From positions 1 through 64,000 of the forward strand of contig NZ_JAJAWH010000014.1 in assembly GCF_020531965.1 (NCBI RefSeq): a stretch of 64,000 bases of DNA. Direction: 5' to 3'. A program made the translations under genes and the position numbers. Shown one piece after another: positions 43,112 through 51,965 of the stretch; position 1 is the first letter of the stretch; each line of letters starts with the position of its first letter. The notes beneath the pieces are model-generated. The model was not told where the DNA came from and did no database searches. It worked only from the letters and a program-made list of their open reading frames with translations. The stretch is from Pseudorhizobium xiangyangii. Lineage in GTDB: Bacteria; Pseudomonadota; Alphaproteobacteria; Rhizobiales; Rhizobiaceae.

Positions 43112-43264
43112 CTAAACATAGGCCGGCGGATTCCGTGTCTCATCCGGATTGGGTGTCGGTACCTCGTCGGGCAGCCGGTCGGGTTCCGGTTCATCAATGG
43201 GCGGCTCCGCCGGCACGTCAGGTGGCACCGGTGGCTTCTCGACGGGTTCTCTTGGATCTGGCAT
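43112..43264 (-). CDS. Small proline-rich hypothetical protein
   Basis: A 50-residue acidic, proline-rich peptide (MPDPREPVEKPPVPPDVPAE at the start) with repeated PxxP and P-E/D units, no hydrophobic segment and probably disordered. ATG at 43264 is preceded by GGAGAACGAT, a good ribosome site. An EcfG-like promoter is 22-47 bp upstream. No family recognised; similar short proline-rich stress-induced proteins are common in rhizobia. Confidence 0.6.
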   Translation of the reverse strand: MPDPREPVEKPPVPPDVPAEPPIDEPEPDRLPDEVPTPNPDETRNPPAYV

Positions 43265-43285
43265 ATCGTTCTCCGTTGCAACAAG

Positions 43286-43311
43286 AACCGCGGTCAGGCG
43301 AAAATCGTTCC
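43286..43311 (-). promoter_or_regulatory. EcfG-like promoter of the proline-rich protein
   Basis: Minus strand GGAAC (43311-43307), 17 bases, GGTT (43289-43286): one mismatch to the CGTT -10 and allowed spacing. Confidence 0.55.
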
Positions 43312-43406
43312 CTGAATTCGCCACGCTGCCGGAATAAGCAGAACCGCAGCATCCGGTTCGAGCAAAGATCTGCACCGCATTCCGGAGTTCCGACCCCGCC
43401 GATTGC

Positions 43407-43432
43407 GGAACCACTTCGGAAATCGGAGAGTT
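43407..43432 (+). promoter_or_regulatory. EcfG-like promoter of the ferritin-like gene
   Basis: GGAAC (43407-43411), 17 bases, AGTT (43429-43432): one mismatch, 43 bp upstream of the DUF892 start codon. Confidence 0.5.
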
Positions 43433-43474
43433 GGAGAAGGCTTGACCATCCATTCGCCTCTCAGGGAGAAAAGC

Positions 43475-43981
43475 ATGGCCCATATGCAGGATCATTTCGT
43501 CAAATGGCTTCGGGACGCGCACGCCATGGAGGAGCAGGGGTTGACCATGCTGGTGGCGCAATCGAAGCGGATCGAAAACTATCCTCAGCTGAAAGCGCGG
43601 ATCGACCAGCATCTGGTGGAAACGCAGGGGCACGTGCGAGCCCTGCAGGGACTGCTGGACCGGCTCCCGGTTGGTCCGTCACGCATCAAGGGATTGGCGG
43701 GAAAGCTGACCGCGACGGCACAAGGACTGGGCGGCGCTCTCAACAGTGACGAGGTCATCAAGGGAGCCCTGTCTGGATATGCCTTCGAAAATGCCGAGAT
43801 CGGCGCTTACCGGGTTCTCATTGCGGCGGCCGACGAGTTGGGCGAGCTGGAGGCCAAGGCGACGTTCGAGTGGATACTCGAAGAGGAAGTCGCCATGGCC
43901 GACTGGCTGGCGTCCAATCTCGACGACACGACCCGCCTGTTTCTGCTGCGAGACGAGCGGGAGCTTCAGGCCAGCCGGTAA
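43475..43981 (+). CDS. Ferritin-like DUF892 protein (YciE/YciF type)
   Basis: All-helical protein of 168 aa; DUF892 family with the di-iron-type carboxylate/His pattern (HAMEEQGLTMLVAQ; HLVETQGHVRALQGLLDRL; ENAEIGAYRVLIAAADELGE; LEEEVAMADWL). CAGGGAGAAAAGC precedes ATG at 43475. E. coli YciE/YciF are RpoS-dependent stress proteins, matching the EcfG-like promoter seen here. Probably binds metal and protects against oxidative or osmotic stress, though biochemical function is unproven. Confidence 0.82.
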   Translation: MAHMQDHFVKWLRDAHAMEEQGLTMLVAQSKRIENYPQLKARIDQHLVETQGHVRALQGLLDRLPVGPSRIKGLAGKLTATAQGLGGALNSDEVIKGALSGYAFENAEIGAYRVLIAAADELGELEAKATFEWILEEEVAMADWLASNLDDTTRLFLLRDERELQASR

Positions 43982-44019
43982 GCCTGGCAGAAGCCGCATA
44001 TCGCCTGTCGGATGATCGC

Positions 44020-44217
44020 TTAGTTGCGAAGACGTGCCTGAAGGTCTTTTTCTTCGCGAATACCCTGCTGGTAGAGCTGGAACATCTGGCCGGCAAGATC
44101 GCTGGCTGCATCGCTATCGCCGCTGAGGCCGCGTTCGGCACATACCGTCGTGAACACCTTTTGAAGAAATGCCAAATCCTGCGGCTCAAAAGTGCTGGTG
44201 ATGAAATTCTCATGCAT
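44020..44217 (-). CDS. Small hypothetical helical protein
   Basis: A 65-residue soluble, helix-prone protein (MHENFITSTFEPQDLAFLQK at the start) with strong ribosome site GGAGGG before ATG at 44217. The pattern 'DLAFLQKVFTTVCAERGL' is seen in small uncharacterised rhizobial proteins. No function recognised. It lies convergent with the ferritin-like gene. Confidence 0.65.
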   Translation of the reverse strand: MHENFITSTFEPQDLAFLQKVFTTVCAERGLSGDSDAASDLAGQMFQLYQQGIREEKDLQARLRN

Positions 44218-44383
44218 GTCGTGCCCTCCGCTAGATCCGGAGTAAAGGCCTCTCGTTCCCAACGGATGAAAGTGCCTTTTCCATGATGGATGGCCAAGCC
44301 TACTACTTCCGCGACCGCTTGCAAGGGCCGTGAAAGCTTAAAACGAATCAGACCGCACAATGGTGCGGAATCTCACGCAGACG

Positions 44384-46399
44384 TTATTGGTCGTTGTCGC
44401 GCTGCAAGCAGGACTGGTGGCCGGTCCCTCGCTTTGCCGCGGATGCCACTGGCAGATCCGTCGGGCGTGCCACTGGCCGCCCTTCGGTGAAACTCTTCAT
44501 CCAGAGTTGCGCGGACAATATTCCCACGAATGCGGCGTTGTCTCGGAAGCCGGAAACCGGGTTTGCCCGGCATTTTTGATGCAGCTTGGACACCGCTCTT
44601 GGATTGAATAGACCGGTCGATGCGAGTGCTGTCTCGCCGAGACGTTCCCGCACATAGGCGCTTTCACCAAGGCCGACAAAGGAACTGCTGTCCGGGGAGC
44701 GGTATGGCTGTTTCGGCCGCTCGATGATCTCCGTCGGCACAAGTCCCTCGGCCACGCGTCGCAGGATGTGCTTTTCACGCAGTCCCCTGAGCTTCATGTC
44801 CGGGGACAGGTTGTTCGCGAATTCGACGACGCGATGATCGAGGAAGGGGAACCGCCCCTCTATCCCATGGGACATCGCCATCCGGTCGCCCTGGCTGGAC
44901 AGTATGTAACCGGGCAGCAGGAAGCGTGCTTCCAGGTATTGGCTCTGATGGAGAGGATGCCAGCGGCCGAAATCAGCAGGCAGGCGGGATGCAAGGTCTT
45001 CCATCGCATCGTAGCCGGAGAGGGTGGAGCGCAGATCGTCCGAGTAGAAGATCTTGGTCGCCGCCGTGCTGCGGAAGCGCGGACGGTGAGAAAATAGCGG
45101 GTCGTTGAGGAAATCGTTGCCGGTGCCGAAGAACGCCGCGAGGTATTCCGTCGTCTGGTGGCGCAGGCCGGGCAGATAGGGATAGAGCTTGCGGAAGAGG
45201 TGCAGGCGGGACGGCGATTCCGGCTGACGCGCGCAGAAACGTCTCACGCGTGCCTCGCGAAAGATGTCATATCCCGCAAAGATCTCGTCCGCACCCTCGC
45301 CGGTCAGAACGACTTTCATGCCTGCCTCGCGAACGAGGCCGGACAGATGGAAGAGGGGAGCCGGGGCGGTGCGCAGGATCGGTCGTTCGGTGAAACGGAT
45401 GACCTCGGGAAAGCTCGAGGAAATGTCCTCTGCACCGCAAGCGACCGAACGATGGTGCGTGCCGAGGCCTCGCGCCGCCATTTGCTGAAAGCTACTTTCG
45501 TCGTGCTCGGCGCTGTCGAATGTGACCGAGAACGTATTGAGCCCATTCGGCGCCATGGGAGCGCCGAGTGCAGTTATCAGGGATGAATCGAGACCGCCGG
45601 AAAGATAGGCGCCGACAGGAACGTCCGCACGCATGCGCAATCTCGTTGCATCGGTCAGTAGAGCTCGGAGTTCTTCCACTTTCTGGCGTTCATCGTCCCC
45701 GCCGGATCGTTCGCCCTTCGCGGGAAACTGGAAGTGCCAATAAGCTCGGGAATGCATGCGCCCGTTTTCGATCGTCAGCGCGCAGCCGGGCTCCAGCTCG
45801 AAAATATTCCTGAATGCCGTGCGGGGGGCAATCGGCGCCCACAGAGTGAATATCTGGTCCAGAGCGATCGGATCCATCTCGGCCTCGACGCCTGGAACTT
45901 CAAGCAGGGCCTTCGCTTCCGAGGCGAAATAGATGACGCCGTTCTTCTCCGTATAAAAGAGAGGGCGCACTCCCATTCGGTCGCGTGCCAACAGCATACG
46001 CCGACGCCGACCGTCCCAGATCGCGAAGGCAAAGTCTCCGTTCAACCGGTTCAGGCAGTCGTCGCCGAAGGTTTCGTAAAGTTGCAGCAGGACCTCGGTA
46101 TCGCTTCCTGTGCGGAACCGGCATCCACGTGCCTTCAGGTCCTCCCGCAACTCGACATAGTTGAAGATTTCGCCGTTGAAGGCGATGACAATATCGCCTG
46201 AAGCATTGGCCATCGGCTGCTGGCCGTCGGCCAGGCCGACGATCGAAAGACGGACATGGGCCAAGCCTACGCCAGGCGTGACGAACGTGCCTCTCCCGTC
46301 CGGCCCGCGATGGGCTATCGCGTCCGTCATGTCTCTCAGAAGCCGCTCTGGCCCATCTGCAAGATTGGCCTCGCCAAGGAAGCCCGCAAATCCGCACAT
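44384..46399 (-). CDS. asnB: Asparagine synthase (glutamine-hydrolysing)
   Basis: A 671-residue AsnB: N-terminal glutaminase domain with the catalytic Cys2 (MCGFAGFLG), then AHRGPDG, FNGEIFNY and the C-terminal synthetase domain with PPi motif LSGGLDSSLI (about residues 254-263) and TGEGADEIFAGYD. Start at 46399 leaves Cys directly after Met, as needed for the nucleophile. Length slightly over the usual 600-640. Stand-alone AsnB proteins of this kind also amidate secondary metabolites or lipid/peptide substrates, so asparagine as product is the default, not proven. Confidence 0.88.
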   Translation of the reverse strand: MCGFAGFLGEANLADGPERLLRDMTDAIAHRGPDGRGTFVTPGVGLAHVRLSIVGLADGQQPMANASGDIVIAFNGEIFNYVELREDLKARGCRFRTGSDTEVLLQLYETFGDDCLNRLNGDFAFAIWDGRRRRMLLARDRMGVRPLFYTEKNGVIYFASEAKALLEVPGVEAEMDPIALDQIFTLWAPIAPRTAFRNIFELEPGCALTIENGRMHSRAYWHFQFPAKGERSGGDDERQKVEELRALLTDATRLRMRADVPVGAYLSGGLDSSLITALGAPMAPNGLNTFSVTFDSAEHDESSFQQMAARGLGTHHRSVACGAEDISSSFPEVIRFTERPILRTAPAPLFHLSGLVREAGMKVVLTGEGADEIFAGYDIFREARVRRFCARQPESPSRLHLFRKLYPYLPGLRHQTTEYLAAFFGTGNDFLNDPLFSHRPRFRSTAATKIFYSDDLRSTLSGYDAMEDLASRLPADFGRWHPLHQSQYLEARFLLPGYILSSQGDRMAMSHGIEGRFPFLDHRVVEFANNLSPDMKLRGLREKHILRRVAEGLVPTEIIERPKQPYRSPDSSSFVGLGESAYVRERLGETALASTGLFNPRAVSKLHQKCRANPVSGFRDNAAFVGILSAQLWMKSFTEGRPVARPTDLPVASAAKRGTGHQSCLQRDNDQ

Positions 46400-46505
46400 A
46401 CCTGTCCAACCCCATCCACGGGGCAGACCATATGAGGGAGCCATGCAATTGCGGTTAAAGACCCGGAGCGACCACCGCGGGAACGCAAACGCGGTAAACG
46501 GCAGC

Positions 46506-47876
46506 TTAAACGGGCTTCATGTCCTGAATGACGGTCGGCCAGAGTTCCGAGACGGTCGGGTGAATGGGAACGGCCCATCGCAATGCGTCGAACGTGGCAC
46601 CCGCATTCATCATGTCGAGCACGCCGTGAATGGCTTCATCTCCGCCTGTGCCAAGGATGGCGGCGCCCAGGATCTGGCGGCTGTCCGCATCGGCGATGAC
46701 CTTCATGAAACCGAGCGTCTCGCCCTTTTCGATGGCGCGCCCGACGCGGCTCATGGGCCTCGTTCCAACCACGATCTTCTTTCCGGATTTCTTCGCCTGG
46801 GCCTCGGTCATTCCGACACGCCCGAGCGGTGGATCGATATAGAGGGCGTAGCCGGGAAGCCGGTCCGAGACCTTGCGGCTTTCTCCATCCAGAAGATTGG
46901 CGGCGACAATCTCAAAATCGTTGTAGGCCGTGTGGGTGAAGGCGCCCTTGCCGTTGCAGTCGCCGAGCGCCCAGATCCCCGCCACGTTCGTCGAAAGGTC
47001 ATCCGAGACCCGGACGTATCCGCGGTCATCGATCTCGATGCCTGCTTTTTCAAGACCGAGATCATCCGTGTTGGGACGGCGACCAGTTGCCAGCAGAACG
47101 TTGGATCCGATGATTTCGGGACTTCCTTCAGTGCAATCGAGGCCAACCCCGACGCCTTCGGGATGATGGCTGAAGCGAAGGCATTCGGCTCCGGTCCGGA
47201 TGCGGATGCCTTCCTTTTCGAGAATTTCACGCACCGCCTGCGATACGTCGGGATCCTCACGGGCGATCAGACGATCGCCTTTCTCGACCACCGTGACCTC
47301 TGCCCCGAACCGGTGATAGATCTGCGCAAATTCGAGCCCGATATAGCTGCCCCCGATGATGACGAGGTGGCGTGGCACCTGTTCGAGCATGACGATGCTG
47401 CTGTTGGTCAGGAACGGAACCTCGTCGATCCCCGGAAAGTCGGGAATGGTTGCCCTGCCGCCGACATTCAGGAATATTTTTGGAGCGTGGAGAAGCTCGT
47501 CACCCACTCGAACGGTTTTGGGATCCTCGAAGCGCGCGTGACCTTCGATGAAGGTGCAGCGCTCCATCGTCTTCAGCCAGGTCGCGTTGTTGTTGCGCGC
47601 ATTCAGCGTCACCTGATGCGAGCGCTGCATGACTTTCGGCATGTCGACCCGCAACGCATCGACTGCAAGGCCGTAGTCCGATGCGCGGCGGGCAAGGTGG
47701 GCGGCGTAAGCACTTGCCACAAGGGCCTTGGTCGGCATGCAGCCCGTGTTGACGCAGGTGCCGCCCACGTGTTTTCGCTCGATGATGGCAACGGACATTC
47801 CGGCCGCCGTCAGACGCCCGGCGAGAGACGGGCCGGCTTGTCCGGTGCCGATGATGATCGCGTCGAAATGCTTCAT
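46506..47876 (-). CDS. Mercuric-reductase-like FAD disulfide oxidoreductase
   Basis: Pyridine nucleotide-disulfide oxidoreductase (456 aa): FAD motif AIIIGTGQAGPSLAG (residues 6-20), redox-active pair in GGTCVNTGCMPTK (about residues 38-50), NAD motif IIGGSYIGLEFAQIY and the second FAD motif GIWALGDCNGKG. The heavy-metal-associated domain and the C-terminal vicinal Cys pair of true MerA are missing, so it is a MerA-like enzyme without clear mercury function. ATG at 47876 overlaps the DUF4126 stop as ATGA. Confidence 0.88.
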   Translation of the reverse strand: MKHFDAIIIGTGQAGPSLAGRLTAAGMSVAIIERKHVGGTCVNTGCMPTKALVASAYAAHLARRASDYGLAVDALRVDMPKVMQRSHQVTLNARNNNATWLKTMERCTFIEGHARFEDPKTVRVGDELLHAPKIFLNVGGRATIPDFPGIDEVPFLTNSSIVMLEQVPRHLVIIGGSYIGLEFAQIYHRFGAEVTVVEKGDRLIAREDPDVSQAVREILEKEGIRIRTGAECLRFSHHPEGVGVGLDCTEGSPEIIGSNVLLATGRRPNTDDLGLEKAGIEIDDRGYVRVSDDLSTNVAGIWALGDCNGKGAFTHTAYNDFEIVAANLLDGESRKVSDRLPGYALYIDPPLGRVGMTEAQAKKSGKKIVVGTRPMSRVGRAIEKGETLGFMKVIADADSRQILGAAILGTGGDEAIHGVLDMMNAGATFDALRWAVPIHPTVSELWPTVIQDMKPV

Positions 47877-48349
47877 GACACGATCAGCCCGGTCAGCGTT
47901 TTGATGATCACCCATGCCCCGATCACTGCGATCGCATCCTCGATGAATGCGGCCGGCGTATCGCGACCAAAGGCTTTGGCCATAGTCGAGCGCAAGGCAG
48001 CGCCGCCCAGAGTGCCGGCGATGGCGCCCACCACGCCAGCGGCGAGCGCGCCCTGCCACTGACCGAAGCCGGCGCCGATCGCTGCTCCAGCGAGTGCCCC
48101 CGATGCAATTCGCGCGCCGAACTGCATCGGAACCTTGCGGCTGGGCGTGGAAGGCAACTGGTCGGTAATGAGCTCGCCAACGGCGAGAAAGGTCAGGATC
48201 ATGACCGACCAGATCGAGCCGAGAAACGAAAGCCATGTCCCGGTTAGTCCGAGAAAGCCAAGATAGGCTCCCCAACTCACTGCGGCAGGTGCTGTCATGG
48301 CGCGAAGGCCGGCGATTATTCCGATGAGAAATGCAAGCAAGTAAATCAT
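47873..48349 (-). CDS. DUF4126 membrane protein
   Basis: A 158-residue glycine/alanine-rich membrane protein with four to five hydrophobic segments (MIYLLAFLIGIIAGLRAMTA at the start; the family pattern GLRAMTAPAAVSW). ATG at 48349 follows GGGGATC. Function unknown. It is transcribed with, and overlaps by 4 bp, the MerA-like oxidoreductase, suggesting a shared role in redox or stress biology. Confidence 0.8.
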   Translation of the reverse strand: MIYLLAFLIGIIAGLRAMTAPAAVSWGAYLGFLGLTGTWLSFLGSIWSVMILTFLAVGELITDQLPSTPSRKVPMQFGARIASGALAGAAIGAGFGQWQGALAAGVVGAIAGTLGGAALRSTMAKAFGRDTPAAFIEDAIAVIGAWVIIKTLTGLIVS

Positions 48350-48552
48350 GAAGATCCCCGGAGAAAATGATTTTCGAGATGCAACTCGGATGAATGCATG
48401 CCTATCGCAGGAGTCAAGCAACAAAGGTGAGCGTTGTCGTTACACGCCTGCTTCATGAAAAATATCAGCGGAGATTGCTGCAGCAGCGAAAGGATAGGCA
48501 ACCGCCGCGGCTTTATCTATGATCGCGTCGTGGTTGGAGGAGCCAGCGCCGC

Positions 48553-50379
48553 GTGCGACGCCGTCATTTGATTGTTTTGATTTTGTTTCTTGTCCTGGCC
48601 ATCGCCGTAATTTTCGGCGGGGGGCGGATTGCTGCGCGCAGTTACGTGGACGAGGCCGCAACCCAGGCGCAGACAACGCTCCGGCTTGCCGTGTCCGCAC
48701 TGGAAGGGCACCTGAAGCGCTACGAAGCGCTTCCCGCGCTGATTGCCGATCAGGAGAATATCGAGGAGCTGGTCCAAAACCCTCGCGATGAGCAACTCAG
48801 GGCGCAGGCGAACGCCTACCTGAAGGAGATCAATGCGCTGCTGACATCGTCGGACATCTACGTGATGACGCTCGACGGCGAGACGATCGCGGCGAGCAAT
48901 TACGACGATCCGCTAAGCTTCGTCGGAGAAAATTTCAGCTATCGCCCCTATTTCCAGGATGCTGCCGACGGAAAGCAGTCACGGTTCTACGCGCTCGGCA
49001 CCACGTCCCTGAAACGAGGCTACTATTTTGGCTCTCCGATCCGGATGAACGGTGAGGTTCGTGGCGTCATCGTCTTCAAGGTCGATATCGATGCGATCGA
49101 GCGCTCGTGGAGCGGCGGGGACAGCCGCATATTCGTGTCGGATCCTGAAGGCATCATCTTCATGACCGGGTCCCCCGAATGGCTCTATGCGGCGATCGAG
49201 CCACTGACGCCTGAGCGTCTGGCGCGTACGGAGGTTTCCCGCCGCTATGCCGACGCCTGGCTTCGCGAACTGCCGTTCAGACGCGGTGTCTATGCCGGCC
49301 ATAGCAGCATGACGATTGTCGATGGTACGGCAGAGCGGGAATACCTTGTCGTTTCCGCGCCGATGCCGGATGCTGGCTGGACTGTCAACGTGCTGATGGA
49401 CACGGGAACCGTCCGCGCCCAGACGAAGACGACGATCACGGCTATCCTTCTCTTCCTCTGCCTTGCGGCGCTTTTCTGCGCCATCATCCTGCAACGTCGC
49501 GTCCGTCTCAACGAACGCATCCAGTTGCAGGCGGAAGCCAAGAACGAGCTTGAGCGACGTGTTGACGAGCGAACAGCAGACCTTGCCCGCGTCAACAGCC
49601 GGATCGAAAAAGAGATCGCCGAGCGGCGTCTGACGGAACGGCGCCTCCGCCAGACCCAGGCCGATCTCATTCAGGCGGGAAAGCTTGCGGGGCTCGGCCA
49701 GATGTCGGCTGCGCTCTCGCATGAATTCAACCAGCCGCTGGCTGCAGCCAAGACCTACGCGGAGAGCGCCGCCGTCCTGATCGAGCGTGGTCGTCTGGAC
49801 GAGGTGAGCGACAATGTCCGGCGGATCTCCGCGTTGATCGACCGCATGGCGTCGATCAGCCGGCATTTGCGGAACTTTGCGCGCAAGCCGAATGAAAAGC
49901 TCGGGGCGGTCGCGCTCGATGAGGTCGTGCGTGATGCGCTGGAGATCGTGGCTGCGCGGCTCAACGCCGCCGACGCCATTGTCGATGTGGATCTTGCGCC
50001 GGATCTGCCGCCGGTGCGGGCAGGTGCCATCCGGTTGCAGCAGGTCCTGGTCAACATCATCACGAATGCGGCCGACGCGATCGAGGGACTGGACGAACGC
50101 ACGATCGCGCTGTCTGCGAAGCGAGAAGGGGGCAGGGTTGCGATCCTCGTCCGCGACCGCGGTGCGGGCGTTGCCGCCGCCATTCGGGAAAGGATATTCG
50201 ATCCCTTTTTCACCACGAAGGGCGTCGGCAAGGGGCTCGGGCTTGGTCTATCGATTTCCTATAACATCGTGAAGGATTTCGGAGGCAGCCTGACGGTCTC
50301 GGACCACCCTGAAGGGGGCGCTGTCTTTTGCATCGAGCTTGACGTCGCTTCTGAAGTTGCCCTTAAGGCTGCGGAATGA
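48553..50379 (+). CDS. DctB-like sensor histidine kinase
   Basis: Two-component kinase (608 aa): N-terminal membrane helix (about residues 5-25), a double Cache-type periplasmic sensor (roughly 30-290), second helix (about 295-315), coiled linker ERRVDERTADLARV, dimerisation/phosphoacceptor box ALSHEFNQPLAAAKTY with H390, and a C-terminal ATPase domain (N-box IITNAADAIEG, GAGV, GLGLGLSIS). This is the DctB layout. The response-regulator gene overlaps its end by 4 bp. The downstream tctCBA suggests it senses di- or tricarboxylates. GTG start at 48553 after GGAGGAG. Confidence 0.9.
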   Translation: MRRRHLIVLILFLVLAIAVIFGGGRIAARSYVDEAATQAQTTLRLAVSALEGHLKRYEALPALIADQENIEELVQNPRDEQLRAQANAYLKEINALLTSSDIYVMTLDGETIAASNYDDPLSFVGENFSYRPYFQDAADGKQSRFYALGTTSLKRGYYFGSPIRMNGEVRGVIVFKVDIDAIERSWSGGDSRIFVSDPEGIIFMTGSPEWLYAAIEPLTPERLARTEVSRRYADAWLRELPFRRGVYAGHSSMTIVDGTAEREYLVVSAPMPDAGWTVNVLMDTGTVRAQTKTTITAILLFLCLAALFCAIILQRRVRLNERIQLQAEAKNELERRVDERTADLARVNSRIEKEIAERRLTERRLRQTQADLIQAGKLAGLGQMSAALSHEFNQPLAAAKTYAESAAVLIERGRLDEVSDNVRRISALIDRMASISRHLRNFARKPNEKLGAVALDEVVRDALEIVAARLNAADAIVDVDLAPDLPPVRAGAIRLQQVLVNIITNAADAIEGLDERTIALSAKREGGRVAILVRDRGAGVAAAIRERIFDPFFTTKGVGKGLGLGLSISYNIVKDFGGSLTVSDHPEGGAVFCIELDVASEVALKAAE

Positions 50380-51752
50380 GCGAACAGAGAGTCCTCCTGG
50401 TAGACGATGAAGAAGAACTGCGTCTTTCGACGGTGCAGGCTCTGGAGCTGTTCGGGGTTACCGTCCAGGCCTTCTCCAGCGCGGACCATGTCCTCGAGTT
50501 GATCGGCTACAGTTTCAATGGCGTCGTCGTCACGGATATCCGCATGCCGGGGATAGACGGAATGACGCTGTTGCATCGAATCCGTGAAATCGATTCTGAA
50601 ATCCCGGTCATTCTTGTAACGGGGCATGGCGATGTGCAGCTCGCCGTCAAGGCGATGCGCGAAGGTGCCTACGACTTCATCGAGAAGCCGTTTACGCCAC
50701 AACATCTTGCGGGCGTCATCCGCCGGGCGATGGACCGGCGTGGACTGGTGCTGGAGAACCGCCGGCTACGAGCCGTCGCCGGCAAGCGTGACGATCTGGA
50801 GGCGCGATTGCCCGGGCGGACGCAGACGATGGTGGAACTCCGGTACCGGATAAGGGCTATCGGAGCGACCGAGGCCGACACGCTCATCATCGGCGATACA
50901 GGCGTCGGCAAGGAGGTCGTGGCGCGCGCGCTGCATGACATCAGCCCGCGCGCCAACCGTCCATTCATTGCCATCAACTGCGCCGCCCTTCCGGAAAACC
51001 TCATCGAAAGCGAATTGTTCGGGCATGAAGCTGGCGCGTTCCCAGGCGCGATCCGGGCGCGCTATGGCAAGTTCGAGCATGGCCGAGGTGGAACGATCTT
51101 GCTGGATGAGGTCGGCTCGCTGCCGTTCGATCTGCAGGCAAAATTCCTGCGTGTCCTGCAGGAAAGGGTCATAACCCGCCTTGGTTCGAACGAGATCGTT
51201 CCTCTCGACGTCCGCTTCATCGCGACCAGCAAGGTCGACCTGCAGGCGGAGGTGGCAGCCGGCCGGTTCCGCGCCGATTTGCTTTACCGCCTCAATGTAG
51301 CGACGATCCACGTGCCGTCGCTGGAGCAGCGCAGAACGGACATCCCGCTTCTCTTCCTGCAACTGGTACGAGAGGCAGCCGCGCGCTACGGCAAGGAGGA
51401 CAATGAAGTCTCCGCGGATGTCATATCTAATATCGCGCAGAGAGACTGGCCCGGTAATGTTCGCGAACTGCGCAATGCCGCTGATCGGCTGGTTCTGGGG
51501 CTGGATTGGGGACCTGGCGAGACCGGCGCAGCGGTTGGCCGGGAGGACAGCGGCAGGCTTGCGGACAAAGTTGCCGCCTTCGAACGCGGCATCATTGCCG
51601 GTGCAATTTCTGCGCATCGCGGAGCGTTGAGACCGGTCTATGAGACACTCGGTATTTCCCGCAAGACATTGTATGAGAAAATGCAGAAATACGGCCTGGA
51701 CAAGAAGATGCTCGGCCCGGATCATGTCCTTTATGAAGATCGGGACATTTGA
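50376..51752 (+). CDS. DctD-like AAA+ response regulator with GAFPGA loop
   Basis: NtrC-family regulator (458 aa): receiver domain with phospho-acceptor D54 (VVTDIRMPG), AAA+ domain with Walker A GDTGVGKE (173-180) and Walker B ILLDE (241-245), and a C-terminal Fis-type helix-turn-helix (RPVYETLGISRKTLYEKMQKYGL). The sigma-54 contact loop, normally GAFTGA, is GAFPGA (220-225). Pro in place of the key Thr is expected to impair sigma-54 activation, so it may act on sigma-70 promoters or in another way. It reads in the same direction as tctCBA, 213 bp downstream. Confidence 0.9.
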   Translation: MSEQRVLLVDDEEELRLSTVQALELFGVTVQAFSSADHVLELIGYSFNGVVVTDIRMPGIDGMTLLHRIREIDSEIPVILVTGHGDVQLAVKAMREGAYDFIEKPFTPQHLAGVIRRAMDRRGLVLENRRLRAVAGKRDDLEARLPGRTQTMVELRYRIRAIGATEADTLIIGDTGVGKEVVARALHDISPRANRPFIAINCAALPENLIESELFGHEAGAFPGAIRARYGKFEHGRGGTILLDEVGSLPFDLQAKFLRVLQERVITRLGSNEIVPLDVRFIATSKVDLQAEVAAGRFRADLLYRLNVATIHVPSLEQRRTDIPLLFLQLVREAAARYGKEDNEVSADVISNIAQRDWPGNVRELRNAADRLVLGLDWGPGETGAAVGREDSGRLADKVAAFERGIIAGAISAHRGALRPVYETLGISRKTLYEKMQKYGLDKKMLGPDHVLYEDRDI

Positions 51753-51763
51753 ATTTCACCGGA

Positions 51764-51824
51764 CCCTTAACTACTGGGTGGATTCCCACACAATAGTTAA
51801 GGGCGTTGTTTCCAAATCCACCCA
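51764..51824. promoter_or_regulatory. Two interleaved 10-bp inverted repeats before tctC
   Basis: Repeat A: CCCTTAACTA (51764-51773) with TAGTTAAGGG (51794-51803). Repeat B: TGGGTGGATT (51775-51784) with AATCCACCCA (51815-51824). The arms alternate A-B-A'-B', so the two pairs cannot fold together as simple hairpins; they look like two overlapping activator sites or a switchable leader. No T-tract follows. Likely binding region of the DctD-like regulator (inference). Confidence 0.6.
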
Positions 51825-51965
51825 TGCTACGGTGCGATGTCGTTAATCGTGCGTCTTTCGCTTTCGGAGGAATTGCGTCTCGCGCGAATGCGGCAACAAG
51901 GTCCAGTTGAGGTTTGCGCTAGAGGAGCTTGTGCGGACCGACATATTTCATCTTGGAGGAGACCG

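Noticed and set aside
43149-43337. Glycine/serine-rich plus-strand frame
   Set aside because: It mirrors the proline-rich minus-strand gene, which has the better ribosome site and promoter.
44218-44259. EcfG-type promoter for the 65-aa protein
   Set aside because: Minus strand GGAAC is followed at 16 bases by GGAT, two mismatches to CGTT; not strong enough to list.
46161-48062. Plus-strand frame of 633 codons
   Set aside because: Antisense to asnB and the MerA-like flavoprotein, which carry complete catalytic motifs.
51753-51965. Sigma-54 (-24/-12) promoter before tctC
   Set aside because: I looked for GG-N10-GC with TGGCAC/TTGCA flanks on the plus strand and found no convincing match.
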